A stretch of 64,000 bases of DNA from Prochlorococcus sp. AG-347-G20 (GCA_003281645.1 QCBJ01000002.1:186001-250000); one strand, 5' to 3'. Counted from the stretch's first letter, positions 1 through 10,120 are shown. The notes: generated by a model from the letters alone, not told the origin. Made by a program: numbers and translations.

Positions 1-352
1 TTTTAGAACTCTCCATCGAATCAATTACAAAATACATTGCCGGCCCATTATGTATATATTGATTGGTTCTCCAAAAGTTCAATGATAATGGCTGCAAGGA
101 AAACGGATCAATTTTTCTTTCATCGGAAATTGTATTTATAGGAAGACTTGTTTGTTGCAAATTTTTATTGTGAGTATCTTTTGAAATTTTGAATTGGTGA
201 TTATATATTCTATCCCTCCATTCAGTTAGGATTTCGCCATTGATTTTTAAATTATTTGAGTGTTGAAAATTAATTGATGTATTTACATTTGAACTAAATA
301 ATTCAAATTGTCTATTTTGGTTTGAAATATTATTTATGTTAAATTTTTCCAA
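1..352 (-). CDS. Unrecognised protein, partial (C-terminus beyond window)
   Basis: An open frame runs on the minus strand from a TTG codon at 352 to the window edge, about 117 residues with no stop. A TAA lies two codons upstream of the TTG, so the protein cannot start much earlier; the in-frame ATA is the only other choice. The visible part is polar and Asn/Gln-rich at its start and later reads ILTEWRDRIYNHQ and LSLNFWRTNQYIHNGPAMYF. It has no signal peptide or membrane segment. I do not recognise the family. The TTG start and lack of a visible ribosome site leave the 5' end uncertain, but the long open frame in AT-rich DNA supports coding. Confidence 0.6.
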   Translation of the reverse strand, partial: MEKFNINNISNQNRQFELFSSNVNTSINFQHSNNLKINGEILTEWRDRIYNHQFKISKDTHNKNLQQTSLPINTISDERKIDPFSLQPLSLNFWRTNQYIHNGPAMYFVIDSMESSK

Positions 353-502
353 TATTTATGAAACATGTCTACTAAATTTAATTCTGAAAAAATATAAATC
401 AAAGAATTATTTATAAACTAAAATTTATTAATGTTCTAATCAATTTAAAAGATTCTTGTTATCTTGTAATTGAGCCTTAATCTGCGAAGTAAAAAATTAG
501 AA

Positions 503-826
503 ATGGGATTTTTTGAGTCAGACATCGTTCAAGAAGAAGCTAAAAAGCTTTTTACAGATTACCAAGAACTTATGAAACTTGGCTCTGATTATGGAAAATT
601 TGACAGAGAAGGGAAAAAAATGTTTATAAAAAAAATGGAATCTCTTATGGATCGTTATAAGGTTTTTATGAAGAGATTTGAATTGTCTGAAGATTTTCAA
701 GCAAAAATGACAGTAGAACAATTAAAGACACAGCTAAGTCAATTTGGGATTACTCCTGATCAAATGTTCGATCAAATGAATAAAACCTTAATAAGAATGA
801 AGGATGAACTTGATAAAACTTCTTAA
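503..826 (+). CDS. DUF1825 family protein
   Basis: A 107-residue soluble, helical, highly charged protein of the cyanobacterial DUF1825 family, whose function is unknown. The chosen ATG gives the N-terminus MGFFESDIVQEEAKKLF, which is how the family normally begins; an upstream in-frame TTG at 470 would add 11 poorly conserved residues. The conserved core includes YGKFDREGKK, LMDRYKVFMKRFELSEDF and QFGITPDQMFDQM. It lies 19 bp before tyrS on the same strand, so the two may be cotranscribed. Family membership rests on memory of the conserved sequence and is fairly secure. Confidence 0.85.
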   Translation: MGFFESDIVQEEAKKLFTDYQELMKLGSDYGKFDREGKKMFIKKMESLMDRYKVFMKRFELSEDFQAKMTVEQLKTQLSQFGITPDQMFDQMNKTLIRMKDELDKTS

Positions 827-845
827 AGTTAACGGTTAAAGCTTC

Positions 846-2084
846 ATGACAGATAATTTAAAATTGCCATCATGGCTGTCAAGAGGAATAGAAGAATATT
901 TTCCAATTAAAGGAATAGATCAAACCTTTTCGGAGATAATTGATCATGCGAAAAAAAATAATAAAAAATTAAGGGTTAAACTCGGCATCGATCCAACTGG
1001 AACCGATATTCATCTTGGGCACAGCATATTGTTTAAAAAACTTAGGGCGTTCCAAGATAATGGACATATTGCAGTTTTAATTATTGGGGATTTTACTGCT
1101 CAAATTGGAGATCCAACCGGAAAAAACAAAACAAGAGTTCAGTTATCGGAAAAACAAGTTAAGGATAATGCAAAAACATACTTAACCCAACTAGGGATGG
1201 GAAAGCCAGCCAATGAATCTATTTTAGATTTTGATTCAAAAGATAGAATAGAAATTAGATATAACAGTGAATGGTTAAAAGAATTGAATCTTAATTCGAT
1301 AATTGAATTAATGGGGAGTGCAACAGTTAGTCAAATGCTAGCTAAGGAGGAATTTAATAAAAGGTACACTTCGCAAGTCCCAATTTCTTTGCATGAATTT
1401 TTATATCCACTATTACAAGGTTACGATTCGGTAGTTGTTCAATCAGATATTGAGCTTGGAGGCACAGATCAGAAATTTAATATTGCAATAGGAAGAGACC
1501 TTCAAAGGCATTTTAAACAAGACCCTCAATTTGGCGTTCTGCTGCCAATTTTGACAGGTTTAGATGGAATTAAGAAGATGAGTAAATCTGAATTTAACAC
1601 CGTCGGTTTAACTGAAGATCCTCTTTCAATGTATTCAAAATTAGAAAAAGTACCCGATAATATAATACCCACCTATTTTGAATTACTTACTGAATTAGAT
1701 TTAGGGTTACTTGAAATCTCAAATCCTCGTGAATTACAGAGAAGAATGGCTTTAGAAGTTACTACTTTATTCCATGGGGCCGAAGAAGCATTAAAGGCGC
1801 AATCAAACTGCGAAAAATTATTCCTTGGACACAAAGAAAAAGTTGGAGAAATTCCAGAGATTTCTCTAAAAGAAGTAGTTTTTCCAGTAAAGTTTTTCTA
1901 TTTATTAAGTGCTCTAAAACTTTTCAAATCTAGCAGCGAATCCAAAAGATCTATTAAAGGTGGGGGTGTAAAAATTGATAGTCAAAAAGTAATAAATCCT
2001 GATTTAGTTTTTAATTCAAAAAATGATTTGGAAGGAAAAATTTTGCAAATTGGAAAAAAAATAATTAAGAGGTTTGAAAACTGA
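846..2084 (+). CDS. tyrS: Tyrosyl-tRNA synthetase
   Basis: Class I aminoacyl-tRNA synthetase that charges tRNA-Tyr with tyrosine in the cytosol. At 412 residues it is of normal length. The HIGH-like signature appears as HLGH at residues 56-59 and KMSKS at 244-248, with the tyrosine-site region [20 protein letters not shown] near 189-208. The C-terminus (about 346-410) fits an S4-like RNA-binding domain. The HLGH form points to the TyrZ-like subtype. It lies between DUF1825 and pyrF, with 6 bp to the pyrF start, suggesting one transcript. Confidence 0.97.
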   Translation: MTDNLKLPSWLSRGIEEYFPIKGIDQTFSEIIDHAKKNNKKLRVKLGIDPTGTDIHLGHSILFKKLRAFQDNGHIAVLIIGDFTAQIGDPTGKNKTRVQLSEKQVKDNAKTYLTQLGMGKPANESILDFDSKDRIEIRYNSEWLKELNLNSIIELMGSATVSQMLAKEEFNKRYTSQVPISLHEFLYPLLQGYDSVVVQSDIELGGTDQKFNIAIGRDLQRHFKQDPQFGVLLPILTGLDGIKKMSKSEFNTVGLTEDPLSMYSKLEKVPDNIIPTYFELLTELDLGLLEISNPRELQRRMALEVTTLFHGAEEALKAQSNCEKLFLGHKEKVGEIPEISLKEVVFPVKFFYLLSALKLFKSSSESKRSIKGGGVKIDSQKVINPDLVFNSKNDLEGKILQIGKKIIKRFEN

Positions 2085-2090
2085 AAATTG

Positions 2091-2819
2091 ATGAATAATA
2101 GATTTAATTCGGAAGATAAAATAATATTGGCAATTGATGGATTAGATGTAAGTCAAGCAAAATTACTTTTGGAAAAATGTCCTAATATTAAGTGGGTGAA
2201 AGTTGGTTTAGAGCTTTTTGTTAGGGAAGGTCCAAGAGTTATTGAAATATTAAAAGGTTTAAATAAAAAAATTTTTTTAGATTTAAAATTTCATGATATT
2301 CCAAATACCATGCGTGCAGCATGTTTCCAAGTTTCAAAATTAGGGGTTGATATAATTTCTATTCATGCTTCAGCAGGTTTAAAAGCTCTTAAGAATTCGA
2401 AAAAAGCATCTTTAGAAGGAGCCGCCTCAGTCAGTGTAAAACCTCCATTGGTTGTAGGAATAACTGTTTTAACAAGCTTTTCTCTTAAAGATTTCCAAAC
2501 TGATCTTGATAGAAATAATTCTATTGAAGAAAATGTATTGAGACTTGCAAAGTTGTCTTTTGATGCCGGATTAGATGGGTGTGTTTGTTCCCCTTGGGAG
2601 GTAAAAATGTTGAGATCTATTTATAAGGATAATTTTGAACTTATTACACCAGGGATCAGATTAAATATTGACAATAAAGATGATCAAAATAGAATTATGA
2701 CTCCCTATGAAGCTATAGATAATGGCGCTTCTAAGTTAGTCATTGGCAGATCAATTTCAAAAGCTATAGATCCTAATGAAGCTCTAATAGAAATATTTAA
2801 ATCTATTGATTCTGATTAA
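2091..2819 (+). CDS. pyrF: Orotidine 5'-phosphate decarboxylase
   Basis: Decarboxylates OMP to UMP, the last step of de novo pyrimidine synthesis. The 242-residue protein shows the catalytic D-x-K-x-x-D motif as DLKFHD at residues 64-69, and phosphate-binding segments TPGIR and VIGRSIS near the C-terminus of the TIM barrel. The ATG at 2091 is preferred over a TTG directly before it. The gene follows tyrS by 6 bp and its last 17 bp overlap the 3' end of plsY on the opposite strand. Confidence 0.96.
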   Translation: MNNRFNSEDKIILAIDGLDVSQAKLLLEKCPNIKWVKVGLELFVREGPRVIEILKGLNKKIFLDLKFHDIPNTMRAACFQVSKLGVDIISIHASAGLKALKNSKKASLEGAASVSVKPPLVVGITVLTSFSLKDFQTDLDRNNSIEENVLRLAKLSFDAGLDGCVCSPWEVKMLRSIYKDNFELITPGIRLNIDNKDDQNRIMTPYEAIDNGASKLVIGRSISKAIDPNEALIEIFKSIDSD

Positions 2820-3396
2820 TTTTGGATTCTTCTCCCTTAAGCAATCTTGTTATGTTTGTTCTATGTTTCCAGATTACTAGTAATGCCACAATTAAACTTA
2901 TAAAAAAGTATGAGTGCATAAATTTACCTAGGTAAAAAAACATAAAAATAGGAAGTAAGATTGCAGCTGAAATACTGGATAAAGAAACAAATTTAGTTTT
3001 TGTTAGGACTATTAAAAAAATGCCAAGAGATGCAAGTCCAACTTTCCAAGAAAGAGCTAAAAACATACCTAATCCAGTAGCAACAGCTTTCCCTCCTTTA
3101 CCTCTAAGCCATATTGGCCAAATATGTCCTGAGATAGCGGATATCCCTGCTATTACCTCTATTAATCCTTGATCTGTATAATATTGAGCAATTTTTACTG
3201 CAATAAGGCCTTTCCCAACGTCAATGATGAAAACAAAAAGTGCTGGCCATTTCCCAACATTTCTTAAGACATTTGTGGCACCTGTAGAGCCAGAACCCAT
3301 AGTTCTTAGATCTATATTTTTGAGATATTTTCCAATTAAAAAACCTGTCGGAAGTGAACCTAAAAGATAACTTGTAAAAATTATTAAGATATTCAT
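2803..3396 (-). CDS. plsY: Glycerol-3-phosphate acyltransferase PlsY
   Basis: Integral membrane enzyme that transfers an acyl group from acyl-phosphate to glycerol 3-phosphate, the first committed step in phospholipid synthesis. The 197-residue sequence has several hydrophobic segments and the PlsY motifs [12 protein letters not shown] (35-46) and [19 protein letters not shown] (about 91-109). An ATG start follows directly on the hydrophobic N-terminus [17 protein letters not shown]. It lies 5 bp downstream of the DUF3086 gene on the same strand and converges on pyrF with a 17-bp overlap. Confidence 0.95.
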   Translation of the reverse strand: MNILIIFTSYLLGSLPTGFLIGKYLKNIDLRTMGSGSTGATNVLRNVGKWPALFVFIIDVGKGLIAVKIAQYYTDQGLIEVIAGISAISGHIWPIWLRGKGGKAVATGLGMFLALSWKVGLASLGIFLIVLTKTKFVSLSSISAAILLPIFMFFYLGKFMHSYFFISLIVALLVIWKHRTNITRLLKGEESKINQNQ

Positions 3397-3401
3397 AAAC
3401 C

Positions 3402-4412
3402 TTAGTTTAGTTCAAGATCATCGTAAATTTCATTATCTGAACCAGCAAATGCAACCCATAATGGGAATTGAAGTATTGGAATTTCAACAGAAGTTTCTGC
3501 AGCATCAATGATAATAAATGGCAATTCTTCATTGGCTTCTAATCTATCAGCTCTTTCGATGACACCTTCAGGCCTTTCAAACAGAACAATCCCACTGTTA
3601 GGTCCAAAGTCATCCCTTGTTAGACCAAGTGAATCTTGAAGAATTCTTCTCCATTCACCTAATCGTTCAGGCTGCGAAGCTAAAATAAGAGTTTGAAATT
3701 GATCTCCATATAATTCGCCAAGAATAGATATTAAGCCAGCAGATAACAAGGCATTTTTTTGTCGAGATCCTCGACTTTCAAGAGAACCTCTTCCGCCCAT
3801 GTTAAAGAACCAATCATCCATAATTTCTATATCTGAGGAATCAAGACTCCGTCTTAATTTCCAAGGTTCTGCATAAAAGTCGGGTTGTTCTGTGAAACTT
3901 GAAAAGCAACTTTTTATAATCTCTTCATCTGGCTTAAATGTCTCGGAGAGAGCAGGAACATTAACTACATTATTTGTGCTATTGTCTTGCTTTTTCTCAT
4001 CTAGGGGAGAAGGCTTTACGATTATTGGTTGAGAAACTAATTCAAGTTTCTCTACGTTTTGTGAAAGATTCTGCAAAGCTCCAGTTAAGTACTCTTGAAA
4101 GCCTTTAACTCTTTTAGCAATATTATCTGACTGTCCTTTAAAATTAGACTCAATGTCTTTTTCTATTTCATTTTTTTTTGTTTCTAACTCTTTTATTTCT
4201 TTAACTAGAGAATCTTTTTTTGAAAAGAGATCTCTAAAAATTTCATTAGAAATTTCATCAAAAGATTTAGTTGATTTATCGTTTTTCGGTGTAATTTTTT
4301 TATTTTGATTTGTATTTTTCTTACTAATTTGTTTGGTTTTATCATCTGAAATTGACTTATCTATTTTTAATTCCTTTTCAGGATTATTGTCGGAAATTTC
4401 TGTATTGGTCAT
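3402..4412 (-). CDS. DUF3086 family protein
   Basis: A 336-residue cyanobacterial protein of unknown function. Residues 1-60 are Lys/Asn/Asp-rich and probably disordered; about 65-125 form a likely coiled coil ([23 protein letters not shown]). The conserved C-terminal half (about 165-335) contains [39 protein letters not shown] and [10 protein letters not shown], which I assign to DUF3086. No signal peptide or membrane segment is visible. It sits between DUF3119 and plsY in a minus-strand run, so a link to membrane lipids is possible but is only inferred from position. Confidence 0.85.
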   Translation of the reverse strand: MTNTEISDNNPEKELKIDKSISDDKTKQISKKNTNQNKKITPKNDKSTKSFDEISNEIFRDLFSKKDSLVKEIKELETKKNEIEKDIESNFKGQSDNIAKRVKGFQEYLTGALQNLSQNVEKLELVSQPIIVKPSPLDEKKQDNSTNNVVNVPALSETFKPDEEIIKSCFSSFTEQPDFYAEPWKLRRSLDSSDIEIMDDWFFNMGGRGSLESRGSRQKNALLSAGLISILGELYGDQFQTLILASQPERLGEWRRILQDSLGLTRDDFGPNSGIVLFERPEGVIERADRLEANEELPFIIIDAAETSVEIPILQFPLWVAFAGSDNEIYDDLELN

Positions 4413-4447
4413 TTAAATAATTTTGATGATTAGGCAAAGTCTGAATT

Positions 4448-4864
4448 TTAAGAATTTTTAATTTCCAGGGAGTCAACTTTTTTTATGAGCTCATCTTTTA
4501 ATTGCTTTGGATTAAATAAAATTGGTAATAAATGAGGACTGGACTTTTCTCTAAAATAAAAAATACCTGGGATTATAGGGAAAAAGAATTTCCATGATAT
4601 CCAGTTCTTGAATGGAAAAGTTCTAATCTCTTTCCCTAATTGTAAAACGATAAAATCATCATTTGTTATTTTAATTCTTAAGGTGAATGACTGAAGTAAT
4701 AAAAAAAAGCTAAAAGAAGCAAAAACTATTGTTGGCAAAGAACCAATATTCAAAAACAAAAGCATAAAACTTAAAACTATTAGAATGATTGGCAACTGAA
4801 ATGAAGGAGATATTATTACTGGCTCCTCTTTTTTTGATTTAGTATTAAACATAGGATCATCCAA
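4448..4864 (-). CDS. DUF3119 family membrane protein
   Basis: A 138-residue protein with two hydrophobic segments (about residues 22-63), followed by a soluble part containing TFPFKNWISWKFF and FYFREKSSPHLLPILFNPKQL, typical of the cyanobacterial DUF3119 family. Function is unknown. A TTG at 4864 overlaps the end of the upstream permease gene by 8 bp; an in-frame ATG at 4852 would instead leave a 4-bp gap. Either start keeps the conserved region. Tight coupling to a MlaE-type permease suggests a shared role in envelope lipid handling, which is inference. Confidence 0.85.
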   Translation of the reverse strand: MDDPMFNTKSKKEEPVIISPSFQLPIILIVLSFMLLFLNIGSLPTIVFASFSFFLLLQSFTLRIKITNDDFIVLQLGKEIRTFPFKNWISWKFFFPIIPGIFYFREKSSPHLLPILFNPKQLKDELIKKVDSLEIKNS

Positions 4865-5612
4865 ATAAAATTTGCGTTAGTAATACATCCATTAAAGATA
4901 CAGTAACGAGAGTCATTACAACTGCACCTGTTGTACTTGTTCCAACTTCTTTTGGACCTCCTTTGGTTGTAAGTCCATATCCACAAGCAATGATTGAAAT
5001 AAGTAATCCGAACACTACAGATTTAATTAACATTGAAGTTAAGTCTGCACTGGTTAAACTCACATTGCCTGATCTTACAGATGTCCAAAAAACTATTGGA
5101 GGAACTTTATAAAAAATTGTGCTCCAAATTTGTCCACTCCATAAAGCTACAGATAAAAACAAAAGACACTGTATTGGAGACATTATTACCATCGATAGTA
5201 ACCTTGGGACTACCAAATATTGGACTGGTTCGGTTCTTAACATGGTTATTGCCTCAATTTGTTCTGTGACTTTCATAGTGCCCAGTTGAGCAGCATAGGC
5301 AGTTGCGACCTTTCCAGTCATTAAAGTAGCAGTTAGAAGAGGAGCCATTTCTCTTGCCATGCCTACTGCTAATAAACCTCCAATTTCACTTGAAACCCCC
5401 ATACTTGTAAGTTGTGATGCAACTTGAATATTAAAAACTGTACCTGCGGCAATTCCTGTAATTAATACAATTAATAAACTGCCAGGACCTGACTCCATAA
5501 GTTGCTCAAAGAGATCATTTTTGGAAATTTTACCCTTAAAGATAAAATTAATTGCTTGCCCGCCAATGACTAGGCTGCTTAGAAGTCTTTTGAAAAAATC
5601 AAGGTAATACAT
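4857..5612 (-). CDS. MlaE/YrbE family ABC permease
   Basis: A 251-residue integral membrane protein of the MlaE family, known in plastids as Ycf63. Family members move lipids between membranes with an ATPase and an MCE-domain protein. Features seen are five or six hydrophobic segments, the MlaE core EIGGLLAVGMAREMAPLLTA and LGTMKVTEQIEAI, and the C-terminal TKGGPKEVGTSTTGAVV. The matching ATPase and MCE subunits are not next to it here. It overlaps the DUF3119 gene by 8 bp, so the two are probably translated together. Confidence 0.92.
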   Translation of the reverse strand: MYYLDFFKRLLSSLVIGGQAINFIFKGKISKNDLFEQLMESGPGSLLIVLITGIAAGTVFNIQVASQLTSMGVSSEIGGLLAVGMAREMAPLLTATLMTGKVATAYAAQLGTMKVTEQIEAITMLRTEPVQYLVVPRLLSMVIMSPIQCLLFLSVALWSGQIWSTIFYKVPPIVFWTSVRSGNVSLTSADLTSMLIKSVVFGLLISIIACGYGLTTKGGPKEVGTSTTGAVVMTLVTVSLMDVLLTQILFG

Positions 5613-5621
5613 ATCTTTATA

Positions 5622-7019
5622 TTAGTTTGTAATTAATTTTCGATCCCATTTTCTCATGATTAAAAGACCAATTATTACCAATATTGAGGGTATAAAACCA
5701 ATACATAATCTAATAGTTAATTGTGCTGAGTAGCATTGTTCAATAATATTTAGGCTATCTTTATCAACAAAGCATGATTGATAACCTGATAAATACAACA
5801 AAAATCCTAATAATTGAACACTAAACGCGATACCTATCTTCTGAATAAGTACCATCCAAGCAGTATATAATCCTGCTGGTTTCTCTGGGTCTTCGTCTAT
5901 TGCATCAGGAAGTAGTGACCAAGGGATAAGAAAAGCGGTTGAAGCTCCAATTCCAATAAGACAGATTATGAAAATTAAAAGAATGAACAGAAATATGTTG
6001 CTGGCATTTAGGAATAAACTATCTCCAACTCCTGAAATTTTTGATAATGAAGGTAAAAATAAAGCTGCTGTACATGAAATAATCCAAATAATCGCTCCAT
6101 AGTTTAACGCTGAAATCCTGTTCAATTTATTTGATACTCTGGTCCATATTTGTAAACCCACTAGAGCGCTAATTTGGAAAGGTATCGGGATCCACTTCGC
6201 AATATATGTTGGTACATTCAGTACATCCTCGACATAGATTAACGCTACTGTTTGCATTAGTTGTAAGGCGCACCAGAGAAGAATATAGAGCGTAATAACT
6301 TTTAGAAATTTTTTATTTCTGAAGATCCTTTTGAATTGAAGTGTTATAGCTTCAACTTTTCCTGAGGGCCTTCTTGCTTTTTTTGCGAATGGAGCTAATC
6401 CCCAACAAGACATTAATGTTGCAGCAACTGCAATACATCCGCTTATTTTACCCATTAAAAAATATTCATTATTTGCTGATCCTTCGGAACCTAATACAAC
6501 TCCAGCAATTATTAAACCAGTTAGTCCTGCGATTATTGAGCCAGTAAATCTAGATGCATTTAGTCTTGTTCTTATTGCTGTTTTTTCAGAAATTTCAGTA
6601 GAAAGAGCTGCAAAAGGAAGATTGATACTTGTATAAGCAGTCATTACGATTATAGAAATAATGGCATAGTAAATAGTCTTGGTTAGCACTGAACCAGGGG
6701 GTGTCCACCATATCGCAGCTAAAGAGAAACCAAGGGGAACAGATGCTGCTACCATCCAAGGGATTCTAGGCCCCCATCTTGATTTAGTACGATCACTTAA
6801 CAATCCAATTAACGGATCATTTATTGCATCCCATATCTTTATTAACATTAATAATGATCCTGCAATTATTACTGGTAAACCAGCAGAAATAAAGAATTTG
6901 AAAAGAAAAAAACCAAATTGTGTCGCAACTAAACCTGTGCCTGCATCTCCTAGCCCATAAGAGAACATTAATCTTGTTATTGATCTAGAAATATTTTTTT
7001 TCGAGTGTGAATTTTCCAA
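5622..7019 (-). CDS. GPH-family sugar:cation symporter (MFS)
   Basis: A 465-residue membrane protein with about 12 hydrophobic segments. The N-terminal region (YGLGDAGTGLV, then IKIWDAINDPLIGLLSDRTKSRWGPR) carries the pattern of the glycoside-pentoside-hexuronide cation symporters, including the D-x-x-x-D-P loop and the R-x-G-x-R segment. It should sit in the cytoplasmic membrane; the substrate cannot be read from sequence. The start is a TTG; no better upstream start is visible. It lies next to tRNA-Gly and a glycogen debranching gene on the opposite side of the tRNA, weak context for carbohydrate transport. Confidence 0.85.
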   Translation of the reverse strand: MENSHSKKNISRSITRLMFSYGLGDAGTGLVATQFGFFLFKFFISAGLPVIIAGSLLMLIKIWDAINDPLIGLLSDRTKSRWGPRIPWMVAASVPLGFSLAAIWWTPPGSVLTKTIYYAIISIIVMTAYTSINLPFAALSTEISEKTAIRTRLNASRFTGSIIAGLTGLIIAGVVLGSEGSANNEYFLMGKISGCIAVAATLMSCWGLAPFAKKARRPSGKVEAITLQFKRIFRNKKFLKVITLYILLWCALQLMQTVALIYVEDVLNVPTYIAKWIPIPFQISALVGLQIWTRVSNKLNRISALNYGAIIWIISCTAALFLPSLSKISGVGDSLFLNASNIFLFILLIFIICLIGIGASTAFLIPWSLLPDAIDEDPEKPAGLYTAWMVLIQKIGIAFSVQLLGFLLYLSGYQSCFVDKDSLNIIEQCYSAQLTIRLCIGFIPSILVIIGLLIMRKWDRKLITN

Positions 7020-7080
7020 TCTTTTTACTTTGTTTATTGTTTGATAATGTATTATTGCAATGGTAATTCTATTACTTAAT

Positions 7081-7151
7081 GCGGGCGTGGTTTAGTGGTA
7101 AAACCTCAGCCTTCCAAGCTGAAGATGCGGGTTCGATTCCCGCCGCCCGCT
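7081..7151 (+). tRNA. tRNA-Gly (anticodon TCC)
   Basis: A full cloverleaf can be drawn: acceptor GCGGGCG paired with CGCCCGC, D arm GTTT/AAAC, anticodon stem TCAGC/GCTGA with loop CTTCCAA (anticodon TCC), T stem GCGGG/CCCGC with the TTCGATT loop, and discriminator T at 7151. CCA is not encoded. It stands between the symporter gene and the debranching enzyme gene, both on the other strand. Confidence 0.97.
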
Positions 7152-7152
7152 T

Positions 7153-9186
7153 TTAGAATAAATTATTTTTTGCCCCAAATACTTCTTCTGAAATGATTAG
7201 TAAAGAGCTTCTACTCTTTATTGAAACAGATTTTTCATTAATAGTTAAGGGTTTAAATATCTCAGACTTGCTGGTGTCGATAACTTTTAACCAATTATAT
7301 TTACATTTCGGCAAGGGGAAATCGATACTTTTTGAATATGCATTTAAACCTATCCAGACCAGCGGACTAGTATTGTCTTTGTTAATGCTAAAGGCAACTG
7401 TGTGAGACCAACTACTCCAATCGGGGCTATCTAACTTTGTTCCATGCCAATGATATGTTGGAATATTTTCATTGATTTGATTATTAGGGAAGAATGATGG
7501 ATTGAAAATTTTTATTAGTTTTTTTCGGATTTTTATAACGTATTTAAAATATTCTAATAATTCCAAATCTTGTTGACCATGTTCCCAATTCATCCAGCCC
7601 AACAAATTATTTTGGCACCAAGAATTATTGTTCCCGCCTTGTGATCTTCCTATCTCATCACCCATAAGTATCATTGGAACACCTTTAGAGATAAGTAAAC
7701 TAAGAATAAGATTTTTTTGTTGTCTTTTTCTTAAATCATTGATTAATAAGTTCGTAGTTGGTCCCTCAGTGCCATGATTCCAAGAATTGTTATGGTTATC
7801 TCCATCTCTATTTTGTTCTCTATTGGCAAAATTATGTTTTCTATTGAAAGTTACTAAGTCTTTTAGAGTGAATCCATCATGTGAAGTAATAAAATTTATA
7901 GACTTTGGAAAAATATTATCTTCTTTATAAATAGATGGCGTCCCTTTTATTTTATCGCTCATATTCCAGGCTGTATCTTTATCCCCCTTCCAAAATCTCC
8001 TCAAGTCATCTCTAAAATGACCATTCCAAGTGAAAGTATTCTTAGATGGGAAATCACCTAATTTATATAAACCGCCACAATCCCATGGCTCACTTATGAA
8101 CTTGATATCGATAAGTTCTGGTTCACATTCTATATCTTCAAAAATTGGAGGATTATCAAGCGGTGAAAGATTTTCTCCTCTTGATAGGGCAATTCCTAAA
8201 TCAAATCTAAAACCATCAACTCCTAATTCACTCGCCCAACATTTTAAGGATTCAATTATTAGTTTTCTAACTAATCCTCTGTTCGCTGCAATAGTATTAC
8301 CACATCCGGAGACGTCCTGATAATTTTTATCTTTTCCAATAAAGTAATAAAGATTTTCATCTATGCCTTTCCAAGATATTGCTGGCCCTTTTGAATCACC
8401 TTCGCAAGTGTGATTGTATACAACATCTAAGATGACTTCAATGTCTGCTTTATGACATTCCTCTACAAATCTTCTAAATTCCTCTCTATTCTTTTCGGCG
8501 GATTCATTCGAAAGATATTCAAAATGCGGAGTAAACCAATTAATTGGACTATATCCCCAAAAATTTTTTAGACCATTTGGGGCATCAGTAGGATCAAAAC
8601 AAAAAATTGGAAGTAATTCAATTGTTGTAATACCCAGTTCTTTGAGATAAGGAATTTTTTTTAAAAATTTCTTAAAACAACTTTTATCTTTTTCAGTTGA
8701 TTCAGTGAAAGCTTTTATATGGAGTTCATAAATAATTGTTTCTTCCCAAGAATGTTTCGGTCTTGGATAATCCTTGAAATTAAATAATTTTCTATCGCAA
8801 ACTACGCTTTTAAGACAAGAATTAGTATTTTCTTGCTTTTTTAATGCATTTTCTCTTTTATAACTTCCCCATCCGGTAATACCCCTTGAACATGGATCAA
8901 GTAATACTTTTTTTTCATAGTTATTATTAATTTCATTATTTTTTTGTTTCACTCTAAAAGCATAAATACAACCTTCATCTAGATTTTTTATTTCCGCATG
9001 CCAGTAAGGACCTTTATTATGAGTCTGATCTAATTTGAATATGCTTTTTGGGGAAATAGAGTCCTCTTTCTCAAACAATAAGATTTCTACATATTCTGCA
9101 TTTGTGGCTACTAAGGAAAAATTAATCCCTTGTGAAGTTAGAGAACTCCCTAAAGGAAATGGTTTACCTTTATTGAGATGAATCAC
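7153..9186 (-). CDS. glgX: Glycogen debranching enzyme / isoamylase (GlgX type)
   Basis: GH13 enzyme that hydrolyses alpha-1,6 branch points during glycogen breakdown in the cytosol. The 677-residue protein has an N-terminal CBM48-like domain (about 8-95) and a TIM barrel with the four GH13 regions: DVVYNHT (254-260), GFRFDL (325-330, nucleophile D329), the acid E366 in ISEPWD, and FITSHDG (432-438, D437). Length fits GlgX/TreX-type isoamylases. The start is GTG at 9186 and gives the usual N-terminus GKPFPLGSSLTSQGINFSL. It ends 2 bp from the tRNA-Gly on the other strand. Confidence 0.94.
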   Translation of the reverse strand: MIHLNKGKPFPLGSSLTSQGINFSLVATNAEYVEILLFEKEDSISPKSIFKLDQTHNKGPYWHAEIKNLDEGCIYAFRVKQKNNEINNNYEKKVLLDPCSRGITGWGSYKRENALKKQENTNSCLKSVVCDRKLFNFKDYPRPKHSWEETIIYELHIKAFTESTEKDKSCFKKFLKKIPYLKELGITTIELLPIFCFDPTDAPNGLKNFWGYSPINWFTPHFEYLSNESAEKNREEFRRFVEECHKADIEVILDVVYNHTCEGDSKGPAISWKGIDENLYYFIGKDKNYQDVSGCGNTIAANRGLVRKLIIESLKCWASELGVDGFRFDLGIALSRGENLSPLDNPPIFEDIECEPELIDIKFISEPWDCGGLYKLGDFPSKNTFTWNGHFRDDLRRFWKGDKDTAWNMSDKIKGTPSIYKEDNIFPKSINFITSHDGFTLKDLVTFNRKHNFANREQNRDGDNHNNSWNHGTEGPTTNLLINDLRKRQQKNLILSLLISKGVPMILMGDEIGRSQGGNNNSWCQNNLLGWMNWEHGQQDLELLEYFKYVIKIRKKLIKIFNPSFFPNNQINENIPTYHWHGTKLDSPDWSSWSHTVAFSINKDNTSPLVWIGLNAYSKSIDFPLPKCKYNWLKVIDTSKSEIFKPLTINEKSVSIKSRSSLLIISEEVFGAKNNLF

Positions 9187-9812
9187 TTTTTCTTTATCAT
9201 TGATTAGTTAAATATTGAGATAATTTATTTAAATTACTGATATTTGAATAATAGATGCAAAATTTAAAAAAAAAACTCAAATTTAAGGCTTCACTAATCA
9301 ACTTTATTAGATCTTGGAGAGTGTTAATTTTCTAATTAATTACAATTTCTTCATCCATCTGCTCAGTGCATAAAACGATTTATAGAGAAAGTTTAATAAT
9401 GAGAAAACCAGATTTTTCTTGATTTCAAAATACAAATTGTGTTTTTTCATGTGATGAGAAGGAAATATATCTGAAAATTAATAAAACATAATAAATAGCT
9501 CAAATTCTTAAATTCACCTCCCTTTTGACATTTTCACCCTTAGCCAAATGTAGTTAGATTTTTAATGCTAAATCCAGTGCCACCAATGCTTTTTGCTATT
9601 CTCTAAATGAAGAGGCTATTTTTTATAAATGAAAAAGCGCGGCTATAAGAAATAAATAATGTTGCTAAAAATGTCCCTAAAATTTGTATAAAGCTTTGCG
9701 CCGCCGGCATTTTCGGTTGCCGTATTTGTATTTGCTCCATATGATGTGAAAGTTCGAGGTTTAAACTCGATTTAAATCTTTTTTTTAACCCCTAGCTTTA
9801 ATTTAAATTTCA
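9187..9812. other. 626-bp gene-free region upstream of HU
   Basis: No convincing ORF is present on either strand; the best is 26 codons from an ATG at 9255, without a ribosome site. Short GC-rich inverted repeats occur near its end: CGGCA (9705-9709) with TGCCG (9718-9722), and TCGAG (9754-9758) with CTCGA (9766-9770), the latter followed by a T-run at 9779-9786. The region must hold the promoters of glgX and of the HU gene and could hold a small RNA, but I cannot identify a known family. Confidence 0.5.
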
Positions 9813-10088
9813 ATGAACAAAGCTGATTTAGTAAATCTTGTTGCAGCTCGTACAGAGCTCACAAAAACGGATGTTTCTTTAGTTGTTGATGCAGCTATTG
9901 AAACTATTGTTGATTCAGTAGTGGAAGGCAAAAAAGTCTCTTTACTAGGATTTGGTTCTTTTGAACCAAGAGATCGTTCTGCAAGACAGGGATTAAACCC
10001 TAAGACAGGCGAAAAAATAGCAATACCCGCTAAAAGAGTTCCAACATTCTCTGCAGGTAAACTTTTTAAGGATAGAGTACAAGGGTAA
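9813..10088 (+). CDS. hup: HU family DNA-binding protein
   Basis: A 91-residue histone-like protein that bends DNA and compacts the nucleoid as a dimer. The sequence begins MNKADLVNLVAARTELTK and carries the HU signature GFGSFEPRDRSARQG at about 47-61, with the conserved proline of the DNA-inserting beta arm region further on (KTGEKIAIPAKRVPTFSAGKLFKD). Length is standard. It is a single-gene unit with a strong intrinsic terminator starting 33 bp downstream and a long AT-rich leader region upstream. Confidence 0.97.
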   Translation: MNKADLVNLVAARTELTKTDVSLVVDAAIETIVDSVVEGKKVSLLGFGSFEPRDRSARQGLNPKTGEKIAIPAKRVPTFSAGKLFKDRVQG

Positions 10089-10120
10089 TTTTTTTAATCT
10101 ATTTCTACCTTTAATAATAA

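Noticed and set aside
9255..9335. 26-codon ORF in the gap before HU
   Set aside because: It has no ribosome site, is Lys-rich as expected by chance in poly-A DNA and has no context.
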